A DNA stretch of 64,000 nt from Segatella paludivivens DSM 17968 = JCM 13650 (GTDB taxonomy: Bacteria; Bacteroidota; Bacteroidia; Bacteroidales; Bacteroidaceae), in NCBI RefSeq assembly GCF_000373185.1, contig NZ_KB890634.1, positions 1 to 64,000 on the forward strand. The letters are read 5' to 3'. Positions within the stretch are counted from its first letter, which is position 1. Every line of letters starts with the position of its first letter. A model generated the notes under the pieces. That model was not told the origin of the DNA and searched no databases. It worked only from the letters and a program-made list of their open reading frames with translations. Positions 16,098 to 26,300 of the stretch are shown piece by piece. A program made the position numbers and the translations under genes.

Positions 16098-17204
16098 TTA
16101 TTTGAAAAGTTTTTGTGCAAACAGGTACAAATCTTCACGCCAAACAGGCCATGTATGACCACCGTCTTTAGAATCGTAATAGTCAAACTTAACGCCTTTC
16201 TGCTTCAAATGCTGCATCATTACCTGGCAGTTGTCGTAAGCAATATCAGGTTTACCACCTATAGTGATAAAAAACTGTTTCAGATTATTATTCAATAGCG
16301 ATACGTTATTATCAATATATGCATAATTAGCATCACGTTCCTTATCTGCATTCATGAATGGTGAAGACTTAGCAAACCATCCTGAACTGAACACACCGAG
16401 ATAATGGAACTTGTCTGTATTAGGAACACCAACATACAATGTGAACATTCCGCCCATTGACAAACCAGAAATAGCACGACTATCCGCAGAAGCATCAACG
16501 CGGAAATCTTTTTCTACAGAAGGGATTACATTATCCAATATCTCTTTACCAACATTATCAAAGCCTCCAACGTTGGCATCAAAGCTTACCATCAACATTG
16601 GTTTAGCTTTGCCATCAGCGATAAGATTATCAAGAATTATATCTCCTCTACCTTGCTGTACCCATCCACGTGCATCCTCGCCACCACCGTGCATTATATA
16701 CAATACAGGATACTTCTTGTCAATATTCTTATCATATCCAGCAGGTGTATATACATACATCACTCTCCAGCTATTTGTCACCTTTGAGAAATATCTCACT
16801 GTGCTAACATTGCCATGAGCAACATCACGTACCTGAAAACGAGTGTCTTCCTTTGCATAAGGTACTTCAACACAACTCATCATCCTACTACATCCGAAGA
16901 ATGATTCACTTGACGGATCGGCAACAGACAGTCCGTCTACTATCAAACTATAATAATGAATTCCAGAGCCTTGTGGTTCTGTAGTTACAGTCCAAACTCC
17001 ATTTGTACTTTTCGTCATGTCATACTTGCGTCCCAAGTCTAACTGAACCTTTTGTGCCTCAGGTGCTTTGATACTGAATTCAATACTGTTATCTGGCATT
17101 ATTTTAGGAAAGCCAGATTTGTTAATGTTAGTTGTTGCCGGTGTCTGTGCAAATGTAGCTACAGATACCATGGCAAGCATACTTAAAAATAATTGTCTCT
17201 TCAT
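16098..17204 (-). CDS. Secreted CE1-type esterase with N-terminal CBM48-like domain
   Basis: A 368-residue exported alpha/beta-hydrolase. After the signal peptide (1-20, ending TFAQ), residues 28-120 form an E-set/CBM48-like beta-sandwich (IEFSIKAPEAQKVQLDLG, then IHYYSLIVDG). The catalytic domain carries the nucleophile elbow GLSMGG with Ser249, the oxyanion YIMHGGGED and the terminal His350 in DGGHTWPVWR. Feruloyl and acetyl xylan/pectin esterases have this architecture. Here a function in removing acetyl or feruloyl groups from pectin is likely. It forms a tandem pair with the next esterase, only 5 bp apart, so the two are co-transcribed. Confidence 0.87.
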   Translation of the reverse strand: MKRQLFLSMLAMVSVATFAQTPATTNINKSGFPKIMPDNSIEFSIKAPEAQKVQLDLGRKYDMTKSTNGVWTVTTEPQGSGIHYYSLIVDGLSVADPSSESFFGCSRMMSCVEVPYAKEDTRFQVRDVAHGNVSTVRYFSKVTNSWRVMYVYTPAGYDKNIDKKYPVLYIMHGGGEDARGWVQQGRGDIILDNLIADGKAKPMLMVSFDANVGGFDNVGKEILDNVIPSVEKDFRVDASADSRAISGLSMGGMFTLYVGVPNTDKFHYLGVFSSGWFAKSSPFMNADKERDANYAYIDNNVSLLNNNLKQFFITIGGKPDIAYDNCQVMMQHLKQKGVKFDYYDSKDGGHTWPVWREDLYLFAQKLFK

Positions 17205-17209
17205 GGTTT

Positions 17210-18052
17210 TTATTTGTTTATAAATGCGTTTTTAATTGCCTCAACAAGTGCAGGACGCCAATAGTCCCAATTATGATTACCGTCTTTCACACGAAACTGA
17301 TGACGAACGCCACGACTTCTAAATGTCTTTACAAAATCCATATTGCCTTCTAAAGTAAAATCATCATCTCCGCAATCAATAAACCAGCGAACGGTATTCA
17401 GTTGATTAATCTTTGTCTGCTGACATTCTGCAACATACTTTATAGGATTATTTCTTTCAACTACTGTCTGTCGCCATTCACCAAGCGGATCGTTTTTGAG
17501 GAATTCCAATGGCTGACGACGCAGATAACTACTCATGGCATAAACCATGTTAAAGTATTCTGGATGATGTACTCCATAAACCACAGAGCCACCACCTCCC
17601 ATTGAAAAGCCTGCTAACGAACGACTACTCTTATCATTAAGCACACGGTAGTGACTTTCTATATAAGGCACGAATTCTTTGAAGAAGAAATCCTCGTAAG
17701 TCCAATCAGGATCATTAAACCAAATCATTTTGTTCTTATTGGCTTCGGGACAAACAATAACCATTTTAGGAACAATATGATTATTGATAAGACTGTCGGC
17801 AACTTCAGGAAGGCGTCCGTCAGTCACCCATTGCGTGTCTTCACAACCACCACCATGCAATAGATATAGCACAGGATATCTCTCTGCTTTTTCAGCATCA
17901 TAGCCAGGAGGGAGATATAATGTATAGTCGCGTTGTGATATGCCCTTCAACATTTTACATGGCATTTTCATATATTCTATTCTACCTTTATCTTGGCTAA
18001 ACATTCCGCCACAAACAAATAAGAGTAGAAATGATAAAATTATTTTCTTCAT
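17210..18052 (-). CDS. Secreted CE1-type esterase
   Basis: A 280-residue secreted alpha/beta-hydrolase. I place the start at 18052 because translation from there gives a canonical signal peptide (MKKIILSFLLLFVCGG, cleaved after FSQ); an in-frame ATG 57 bp upstream would precede it with a non-signal stretch. The catalytic motifs are YLLHGGGCEDTQW (oxyanion), AGFSMGGGGS (nucleophile Ser) and DGNHNWDYWR (His). It lacks the CBM48 module of its downstream partner. It is probably an acetyl- or feruloyl-esterase acting on decorated pectin, and it leads the two-esterase operon. Confidence 0.87.
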   Translation of the reverse strand: MKKIILSFLLLFVCGGMFSQDKGRIEYMKMPCKMLKGISQRDYTLYLPPGYDAEKAERYPVLYLLHGGGCEDTQWVTDGRLPEVADSLINNHIVPKMVIVCPEANKNKMIWFNDPDWTYEDFFFKEFVPYIESHYRVLNDKSSRSLAGFSMGGGGSVVYGVHHPEYFNMVYAMSSYLRRQPLEFLKNDPLGEWRQTVVERNNPIKYVAECQQTKINQLNTVRWFIDCGDDDFTLEGNMDFVKTFRSRGVRHQFRVKDGNHNWDYWRPALVEAIKNAFINK

Positions 18053-18079
18053 TATCAGATTTATAATATTTTCAATATG

Positions 18080-18109
18080 CAAAGTAACAAAAAATATTCC
18101 ATTATACAA
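18080..18109 (-). promoter_or_regulatory. Promoter of the esterase operon
   Basis: On the minus strand TTG is followed after 19 bp by TTACTTTG (18080-18087) and C, close to the Bacteroidota consensus. It is 27 bp before the chosen start codon at 18052, which makes the upstream ATG impossible for this transcript and supports the shorter protein. Confidence 0.65.
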
Positions 18110-18344
18110 GATTCAAATGTTTCAAATACTTTATGCAATGTTACATATCCAAATTAATATCTAACAAAAGAAATATGAATTTAATATTTGAAAAAGATTG
18201 ACTAAGAGGCAATAATACTAATAGTATTTACATTTACTCATATATATATTCTGATATTTGTCTATCAGTATGCTTTTTAGATAATCCCAATGAGTATCTT
18301 TTTTAGCTTCATACGTCTTATTATAATTTAGACATTAATTTAAT

Positions 18345-20930
18345 ATGAAAAGACAACTGCTTATAATCACAGCAATGGCAGCCGGTTTGTCTGCCAATGC
18401 GCAACAAATAGACTTCAACCTTCCAGGGAGACAGGCTTCACAAGTAACCGAAGACGGTTTTACTCCATGGGCTATTGCTACAACAAGATCTGAATCTATG
18501 CTGCTTCAAGACGGTGGCATCACTGTTAAAATTGCATTGGATAATTCCGCAACAGGAATGACAATGAAGTCATGCTGGTGGAAAGACGGAGTAAACAAAT
18601 TCTCAAAACTTATTTCTGACGGCGTAACTGTATACCGACTTGACGCAAGCGGAAACACGACGATGATTCGGAGTGGAGCGGTAAAGATAATTGTCACTAT
18701 AAGCGGGCTTTCTGCCGGCAAGCATACCCTATTGACATATCACAATGATACCGACGGAAACTCTCCTGCCAAGCTAGATGTTTACGCTAATGGAACAAAG
18801 GTACAAACAGGAGTGAAACAATCAAGCAGAGTTACGAATACTGACGATTGCGGAATGTCGTATATAGAGTTTAATGCCGAGGAAGGAAAGGATGTAACAA
18901 TATGGTATGTGACCACACCTGAATCAGGAAAAGACTACACCAAAGATAATGGAACGACAAGTCTCACTATCAATGCATTGGTACTTGACCGTCCTAATCC
19001 AAAGACCACTGCATCAACTCCTTTTCCGGCAAACAGAGACTATCACGTTAACACAGACAACGGAAACATACAACTGCAATGGGCAGCAGCTTCTACAGCT
19101 GTGAAACATCATGTAAGAATAGGTACATCGTCAGATAACATGCATGAAGTGGCAACAGTTACAGACGCATATTATCAACTAGGCAACATGTATAACCTTA
19201 ATGAATATTTCTGGCGAATAGACGAAGAAGATGCTAACGGCAATATATATGAAGGTGACTTGTGGACTTTCCGTCCCAGACATCTTGCATTCCCAGGTGC
19301 TGAAGGTTATGGCAAATACGCTATCGGCGGACGTGGTGGAAGCGTATATCATGTAACAACACTTGCAGATAACGGTGATGATGAGAATCCTATCAGTGGG
19401 TCGTTCAGATATGGAATAAAGAAAGCAACAGGACCAAGGACTATTGTTTTTGACGTTGGTGGAGTGATTGCACTAAAAAACAGACTTACATGTTCTGATA
19501 AGTATGTTACTATTGCTGGACAAACTGCACCAGGTAACGGCATCATGCTTCGCGACTGTCCTTTCGGAATGGCTGAAGACGGAATAACCAGATTCATGCG
19601 CATGAGACTAGGACATAAAACTAAAACAAACGGTGTGATTGATGATCAATACAAAGCTGCAGGACTTGATGGTATGGGTATGGCTGGAAATAACAATTCT
19701 ATTATGGACCACTGCTCTATCGGATGGACTATCGACGAAGCTTTCAGTAGCCGCAATGCACGCAGCATAACATTACAACGCACGCTTATATCAGAAGCAT
19801 TGAATGTGGCTGGACATCCTAACTATAAAGCAGGAACAGCCCACGGATACGCAGCAACGATTGGAGGCGGTGAGGCATCCGGTGTTGGTTCGTTTCATCA
19901 CAACCTCCTTGCACACGACGAAGGACGAAACTGGAGTATCAGCGGAGGACTGGATGGAAGCGGCGCTTATGACGGGCATCACGACATATTCAATAATGTT
20001 GTTTACAACTGGGGAGGGCGTGCATGTGACGGAGGCTCACACCAAGCTAACTTTGTAGGTAACTTCTATAAGGAAGGTCCTGCCACAACACAGAAATATC
20101 TTTTAAGAGCGCAGTTGGAAGGTACTGGTACTGGTTCGCAATCATACTACGTAAACGGTAATCTTCGACAAGAAAAAGACGGAACTTTAACTGAGGACAA
20201 AGAAAATGAAACCTATCGCGTTGAAGCAAGCCAGGTATATAACTGGCAGGTATTTGTTGATAAGCCATTCTTTGCAAGTCAAGCTACTATAGAAAGTGCA
20301 AAAGCAGCCTACAAGGATGTTTTAAGCGACGTAGGATGCAATATGCCTTATCTAGATAATCATGACAAGAGAATGATCAACGAAACAATAAACGGAACAA
20401 CTTCTACAAAAGGCAGCGTTTCTGGTAAAGCGGGACTGATAGATTCAGAAGAAGACAAAGGATGTGAAGGATTTGGCGGGCTGAACGTATATTCTGCAAC
20501 ACGCTGTTCCAACTTTGATACTGACGGAGACGGTATGCCAGACTGGTGGGAGAAAGCTAACTCACTAAGTACAACAACAGCAGATAACAACGCCGACGCA
20601 AACAGAGACGGGTATACAAACCTTGAAAATTATCTAAACTGGATAGCTGTTCCACATTTCACTATATTTAAAAATGAGACTTCAGTTATCAATCTAAAAG
20701 ATTTCTTTGCAGGTTTTACTAACAATCCAAAATTTGAAATTAGCGGTTCAAACAACATAATCTATCATTTTGACGGACAAAATACTCTTACTGTAAATTC
20801 AAAAAAGAACAAGACTGGTTTCTACACCATAACAATAAAGGCATCAGATAATGACCATTGGGGCACAATGCAACGAGTATTCAATTTTTACATTGACAAT
20901 AACACGACAGGAATAAAGAAAGATATGTAA
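18345..20930 (+). CDS. Secreted multidomain pectate lyase, PL1 family
   Basis: An 861-residue secreted lyase, the only plus-strand gene of this locus. After the signal peptide (1-19, ending SANAQ) come a beta-sandwich carbohydrate-binding-like region (about 20-220) and a fibronectin-type segment (about 225-310, HHVRIGTSSDNMHEVATV). The PL1 beta-helix starts at LAFPGAEGYGKYAIGGRGG (about 313) and includes TIAGQTAPGNG and MDHCSIGWTIDEAFSSRNA. A calcium-type DTDGDGMPDWW...DANRDGYTN repeat and an Ig-like C-terminus follow. The frame closes at DNNTTGIKKDM, but a typical C-terminal tail continues in another frame (see 20919-21039), so the native protein was probably longer. Confidence 0.9.
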   Translation: MKRQLLIITAMAAGLSANAQQIDFNLPGRQASQVTEDGFTPWAIATTRSESMLLQDGGITVKIALDNSATGMTMKSCWWKDGVNKFSKLISDGVTVYRLDASGNTTMIRSGAVKIIVTISGLSAGKHTLLTYHNDTDGNSPAKLDVYANGTKVQTGVKQSSRVTNTDDCGMSYIEFNAEEGKDVTIWYVTTPESGKDYTKDNGTTSLTINALVLDRPNPKTTASTPFPANRDYHVNTDNGNIQLQWAAASTAVKHHVRIGTSSDNMHEVATVTDAYYQLGNMYNLNEYFWRIDEEDANGNIYEGDLWTFRPRHLAFPGAEGYGKYAIGGRGGSVYHVTTLADNGDDENPISGSFRYGIKKATGPRTIVFDVGGVIALKNRLTCSDKYVTIAGQTAPGNGIMLRDCPFGMAEDGITRFMRMRLGHKTKTNGVIDDQYKAAGLDGMGMAGNNNSIMDHCSIGWTIDEAFSSRNARSITLQRTLISEALNVAGHPNYKAGTAHGYAATIGGGEASGVGSFHHNLLAHDEGRNWSISGGLDGSGAYDGHHDIFNNVVYNWGGRACDGGSHQANFVGNFYKEGPATTQKYLLRAQLEGTGTGSQSYYVNGNLRQEKDGTLTEDKENETYRVEASQVYNWQVFVDKPFFASQATIESAKAAYKDVLSDVGCNMPYLDNHDKRMINETINGTTSTKGSVSGKAGLIDSEEDKGCEGFGGLNVYSATRCSNFDTDGDGMPDWWEKANSLSTTTADNNADANRDGYTNLENYLNWIAVPHFTIFKNETSVINLKDFFAGFTNNPKFEISGSNNIIYHFDGQNTLTVNSKKNKTGFYTITIKASDNDHWGTMQRVFNFYIDNNTTGIKKDM

Positions 20931-21039
20931 TAACATAAAAGCCCATTCTAGCAAAAGCTATAACATTTTAGGTCAAAGAATTGAAGGGAAAAGTAAAGGT
21001 GTTGTTGCTACCAATGGAAAGAAAAAGATGAACGGGTAA
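20919..21039 (+). pseudogene. Frameshifted C-terminal tail of the PL1 lyase
   Basis: In the +1 frame relative to the lyase, uninterrupted codons run across the stop at 20928-20930 and encode SYNILGQRIEGKSKGVV, then a GKKKMNG end and TAA at 21037. This is the short tail frequently found at the C-terminus of secreted Prevotella proteins. One indel in the A-rich stretch about 20913-20921 would restore a 40-residue extension. It is either a genuine mutation or a sequencing/assembly error. Confidence 0.75.
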
Positions 21040-21083
21040 ACACACACTGCCAGATATCTTAACAATAGCTACTATATATAAAT

Positions 21084-21120
21084 AAGATGAGGGCACTTCT
21101 ATATGAAGTGCCCTCATCTT
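21084..21120. terminator. Hairpin between convergent PL1 and susD genes
   Basis: Perfect 16-bp arms AAGATGAGGGCACTTC / GAAGTGCCCTCATCTT with a 5-nt loop TATAT. It sits between the converging PL1 and SusD genes and can end both transcripts, although the following T-run is short. Confidence 0.75.
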
Positions 21121-21167
21121 GTATTTAGTTTCAATCGTCACTTGTATATGTGACGACTGAATTTGCT

Positions 21168-23342
21168 TTATTCAGCCAATGGATCAAATGTTCCAGCAGA
21201 ACCAGACTTGTTATAGTCTGCCCATCCTATTGTCTGAGGCAAAGCCTTATTGGCAGAAGCAGCACCAGAGCATAGGCCCAATAGATAATAGTTTGGACGG
21301 AAATTCATATACTCAGAGACATGCTGTGCATTATATCCGTCACCCTTCTTTAGCTTACGTTTCAGATTAGTCTTATACCATGTTGCCAATTGAGAAAGCT
21401 GATCAGTGATTGGTTTGCGCAAGTCAACACCGGTAGGGCGTGTGACACCAGCCTTTACCATTGGATCAGAATCATAAGTAGTTCCACCAAGACCATACTT
21501 GTCAGCAACACGGAATTCCATATTTTCACGACGCTGTCCGTTAAATGGTTTGAATCCAAGCCATGTGCAAGTATTTCCACCCCATCCTGTCAAAGTCCAA
21601 GAAGCAGGAGCACCTGCGACTTTCTGGGCACCACCATCAAACAGCATCCAACGACGCATATCATCAAAGCGCTTACCTTCATAGGCAAATTCTATCTGAC
21701 GTTCATATAATATAGCACTCATACATGCAGCCTGATCAGATGAAAGGTTTGCCTGCAAACCACAGTCACCAGTATATCCAACGCGCTGACGAATCTGCTG
21801 CAACACAGCCACGGCTTCGTCAAGATGTCCTGCACCGCAAGCAGCCTCGGCAAAGTTCAACAATACTTCAGCAAATCTTATTTCGAGAAGCGGAGCTGCT
21901 GAATAATATGGTGCGGCACCCTTTACATCAGCTGCAACAAATGTATAAAGAGGACTGGTATTAGCATCAAGGTCATCTGACTTTTTGCGCACGTATACAC
22001 CAGATCTATTTAGTAATAAGTTATCTGCACCGTAAGAGTTTCCACTTTCTGTATTGCTCTGATCATCCTGAGAAGTGTACCATACATAGTTCCACAACAC
22101 AAAATTCTTACCGTCAGAAGGGTTGTTGGCTACAGCTGTACTATAATCGCCATTATATGCCCATCTGAAACCTGGAAAAGTAAATGTGCGATAGAAACGA
22201 GGATCACGATCTACAAAAGGAGTCTCAGAATCATAAGCATCATCTGAGGTCTGTAGTTTTGTATATGTACCAGTACCAGAAGGAATCTTACCATCTTTCA
22301 TAGGGAACATGTCAACCAACATAGCCGAAGCATTCTTTCCACTACCGCCTGCATTCTTTGGTCTAATACCTTTTTCCCAACTGTTGTTCTTCTGATTATC
22401 AAGACCGTCACCAGTGATGTTATTATAAAGAGTTACAAAAACAGCTTCAGGATTCTTCACTGATTGCGTAAAGATGTTAGCATATCCCTGTGCATTTTCA
22501 CCAGAGCCCTGATAAAGTCCATAGCCACAAGCCTTTATACTATCCATCTCCTGCTTCATCACAGTATATGCCTTTGTCCAACGACTCTCATCATTTGCAC
22601 GGTTAAATATAGGACTAGCCCATAGCAACAACACACGTCCTTTAAGAGCCTGAGCTGTACCAGTTGTTACTCTTCCGTAATCATCACCACTCCAGCCACC
22701 GCTCATCGTCTTTGAAGCAAGCAATGTTGCAGCCTTGTCAAGGTCACTCAACATAAACTCAATACAAGCCTTAGTTGAAGAACGTGGAGTTACAGATGTC
22801 ACAACAGGATCCATTGTCTCTGTCACAATAGGCACGCCGCCATACCATTTTACGATATTGTAATAACACCATGCACGAAAGAAATAGCACTGTCCTAGTA
22901 ATGTATTCTTCTGATCCTGAGAGATCGTTCCGCCATTGATGCCTTCGATGACATCATTGATATTACGAATGCGTCCATACACAGCTTCCTGTATATTAGA
23001 CTGAGTAGCCATAAAGTAATCTGGCACCTGATTAGTCGTACTTGTTGAAGAAAGTTCAAATTCAGGATTTACAAAATCACTGAATCCGCTATATTCCTCA
23101 GTAGACTTACCTGCATTATCAGCATTACCCATTGAAGGATACTTCCATGACAGATCGTTTGAAGTTGGCAGACACCAACTATATACATCATTAACTCTGC
23201 CGTTGCATCCACTATAATAATTATAAATATCTGTATTCACATTATCATAGTTTTTCTTATCTTCAAGAAAACCATCACTACATGAAGCCATAGCTAATAG
23301 ACCTGCCATGCAGAAAACTGATATTTTTATATTCTTTTTCAT
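21168..23342 (-). CDS. SusD-like outer-membrane glycan-binding lipoprotein
   Basis: A surface lipoprotein of the SusD/RagB family that caps the SusC transporter and captures oligosaccharides. I start at 23342 (724 residues) because MKKNIKISVFCMAGLLAMASC is a textbook lipoprotein signal with Cys in the lipobox; the frame opens four codons earlier. The N-terminal SusD region follows with DGFLEDKKNYDNVNTDIYNYY. TPR-like helices include CYFFRAWCYYNIVKWYGGVPIV, and LLEIRFAEVLLNFAEAACGAG and ILYERQIEFAYEGKRFDDMRRW are hallmark segments. It is rather long for the family. It is 30 bp downstream of susC. Confidence 0.95.
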   Translation of the reverse strand: MKKNIKISVFCMAGLLAMASCSDGFLEDKKNYDNVNTDIYNYYSGCNGRVNDVYSWCLPTSNDLSWKYPSMGNADNAGKSTEEYSGFSDFVNPEFELSSTSTTNQVPDYFMATQSNIQEAVYGRIRNINDVIEGINGGTISQDQKNTLLGQCYFFRAWCYYNIVKWYGGVPIVTETMDPVVTSVTPRSSTKACIEFMLSDLDKAATLLASKTMSGGWSGDDYGRVTTGTAQALKGRVLLLWASPIFNRANDESRWTKAYTVMKQEMDSIKACGYGLYQGSGENAQGYANIFTQSVKNPEAVFVTLYNNITGDGLDNQKNNSWEKGIRPKNAGGSGKNASAMLVDMFPMKDGKIPSGTGTYTKLQTSDDAYDSETPFVDRDPRFYRTFTFPGFRWAYNGDYSTAVANNPSDGKNFVLWNYVWYTSQDDQSNTESGNSYGADNLLLNRSGVYVRKKSDDLDANTSPLYTFVAADVKGAAPYYSAAPLLEIRFAEVLLNFAEAACGAGHLDEAVAVLQQIRQRVGYTGDCGLQANLSSDQAACMSAILYERQIEFAYEGKRFDDMRRWMLFDGGAQKVAGAPASWTLTGWGGNTCTWLGFKPFNGQRRENMEFRVADKYGLGGTTYDSDPMVKAGVTRPTGVDLRKPITDQLSQLATWYKTNLKRKLKKGDGYNAQHVSEYMNFRPNYYLLGLCSGAASANKALPQTIGWADYNKSGSAGTFDPLAE

Positions 23343-23372
23343 TGTAATTGACATTTATAGTTTTGCTATCTG

Positions 23373-26300
23373 TTAGAAAGTAACGTTCACACCAACCGTG
23401 AACTTTCTAAGGTTTGGATAACTGCCGTAAGAACCAGCCATTGAACTCATGAATTTATCAGGATAAGGGTTCAGGAAGCTAATGAGATTCTGGCCAGTTA
23501 CATTAAGACGTACACTTTGTAAACCAATCTTCTTTACTAACAGAGAAGGTATTGTATAAGCTAAAGTCAAACGGTTAAGTTCTATTCTTGCAGCACTCAC
23601 ACGCCAGAAACTAGAAGCTACAGCATTAACATCAGAATATGCAAGGTTTGGATAATATCCGTCAAGATTCTGAGCAACAACAAGTTTGCCTGAAGCATCA
23701 TAAACATCTTTGTAAGAGAACATATTTTTTACATTCCAGAATGATGGCATGTTGCAATATTCCAAACTTCCCGTTGGTTTCAAGGCTGCACTAGGTATAA
23801 GAGTGTATCCACCCCAACTTGCACCTAACTGCGCTGTTATTGAGAAGTTTTTATAATCTGCACCAAGATTCATTGTTAGACCATAGATATTATCACGATT
23901 TGACAAACATACCTGATCGTTATTTTGATCAACAATACCATCTGGAGCAGCATAAGTACCGTCAGCTTGTTGAGCACCTCTCACATCTTTATACATAAGC
24001 ATTCCAGGGCGTACCTTATCCTTTGTCAATCCCATATAAGATGTAATATTATACTTAGTAAAGTACTCATCTATATCCTGGAAACTACGGAACATTCCGA
24101 TGCACTGCATACCCCATGTACCCACATTTGTGCGACTACCATATCTAATTTGACGATAGATATATTCGTCTTCCCAGTCCATGTTCAGTACCTTATTATC
24201 AGAATATCCTGTATTGATACCAATCTTATACTTGAAGTCTTTACCAATCTTGTCGTGCCAGTTAAGAGAAAGCTCCCAGCCCCAAGAATCCATTTCACCA
24301 AGATTTGAAGCTGCAGAAACAGTACCTACTGTAGAAGGAACAGTCTGAAGAATATTCATCAACATTTCGCGATTCCATTCTCTATAATGATCAAGTGTCA
24401 AACCAAGACGCTGATCAAAGAAGTTTGCGTCAATACCGATGTTAAGCTTATAATCCTTGTCCCAATGAACATCAGAGTTTACGGCAGAGTTGTTTTTATT
24501 AATAGTAATTCGGCTGCCAGAATCATTGCTTGTTCCTTCACCAAATACAGTACCCTTATTAGCATCCAGCGCATAGACCTGCATCCACTGCCATGCTGCT
24601 GTATTATCACGACCTGTAAGTCCAAATGATGCACGAAGCTTCAAGAAGTCCATCCACTTTACGTTCTTCTTGAACCAAGGTTCCTCTGATACTACCCAAC
24701 CAGCACTTACTGCAGGGAATGTTCCCCAATAGTTTTTAGGAGCAAACTTTGTTGACGCATCAGAACGCAAAAGGAACTCCAATAAATATTTGTTTGCATA
24801 AGCATAATTCACACGACCAATATATGACAATGTACCACTCTCACTACGTGTGAAAGTTGTAGTCATTTCACCTGTTGCAGCATTATACTGACCGGTAGTA
24901 AATTCATAAGGATTTTCACGCTGACCTGTTAGATATTCACTCTCTGACTCAGATTTTTCTACAGAGAATAAAGCCTGAAGATGGTGCAATCCGAAGTCGC
25001 GCGCATACTGTGCAGTAAAGTTCATCTGGTAGTTATCTGTACGTGTCATAGAACGTTCCAAATAGTTACCATTAGATGTTGTTGTTCCTACGAAGTTAGA
25101 CGCAGCTAGGTACGAATCATCTTCAGAACCTGTGACAGGAGTATAAAGATGGCTACCACTACCATATCGATTTGTCATCTGATACAGTGTATATTTTGTA
25201 CCGTATTCGTTGCCCTTATCGTTATTAATGCTCTTACTATAAGAGAAGCTAAGTTTCAAGCCCTTTAAGATATTGCTCCAACCAAAATCATAGTTAATAC
25301 TACCCATGATATTTATATTAGAGTTCATATTCTTTTTATAGTCACCATTATTCTGAAGTACACCATAATTGTAACCCTGACTTTGATCTTTCTGAGAATT
25401 GCTAACGCCATAAGCAGGTATAGCATATCCGTTTACAGACTCTGGTATATAATAAGGATGGGTAAGCAAAAGATTATAATCTTTTTCGCTGCTAGAGCCA
25501 CCGACTTTTACCAAAGGAGTCTTCTGCGAACCATAATCTCCAGATACAGTAAGATTTGCGCCAAGCCATTTGCTGACCTTCACATCAATTCCTGCACGAT
25601 AGTTAAAACGATTATAATCAAGTTTACCTAGATTACCTCCTTGGTCATAATAAGACAGGCCTGCAAAGTAATTCACTTTGTCTGTTGCACCGCTTACATT
25701 CACACTATGCTTCATTGTTGTACTGGATTTCCAATACTTATCAAGTAAGTCATAATTCAGTCCCTTCATAGCCTCTAGTTCATCAGCCTGAAACAAACCA
25801 GTCTTTCTGTTGAGTGCAGTATTTGTTGGATCAGCTGCAGCCACTGCATTATACAAACGACCGTATTCATAAGAGTTGAGCATTTTTGGTCGTGACACTT
25901 CATCAGCAAAACCAAATGTTCCGCTATAACTGATGCTTGGTGCTCCCAACTTACCCTTTTTCGTTGTAACAAGAATAACACCGTTAGCGGCACGTGCACC
26001 ATAAACAGCAGCAGAAGCATCTTTCAATACAGAAATACTTTCAACTTCTGATGCATCAAGATTGTTGAAAGCCTCAACACCTAGATTCTGAGTTGTGTTA
26101 CCAACTTTCACATCATTAGGGTAAATATAGCCATCAATAACGATAAGAGGCTCTTGTGCATTAGAACCGATATCACTAAGTGAGTTGGTATCACGAATAG
26201 ACATCTTTGCATTTTCGCCTGGACGAGCATCGCCTCCGCTAATGCTTAATCCATTGACCAATCCACTAAGACTGCTTGCAAGTCCTCCATTAGCTAGATC

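Noticed and set aside
17210..18109. Longer start of the second esterase at 18109
   Set aside because: It would lie upstream of the predicted transcription start and would place 19 residues ahead of a normal signal peptide.
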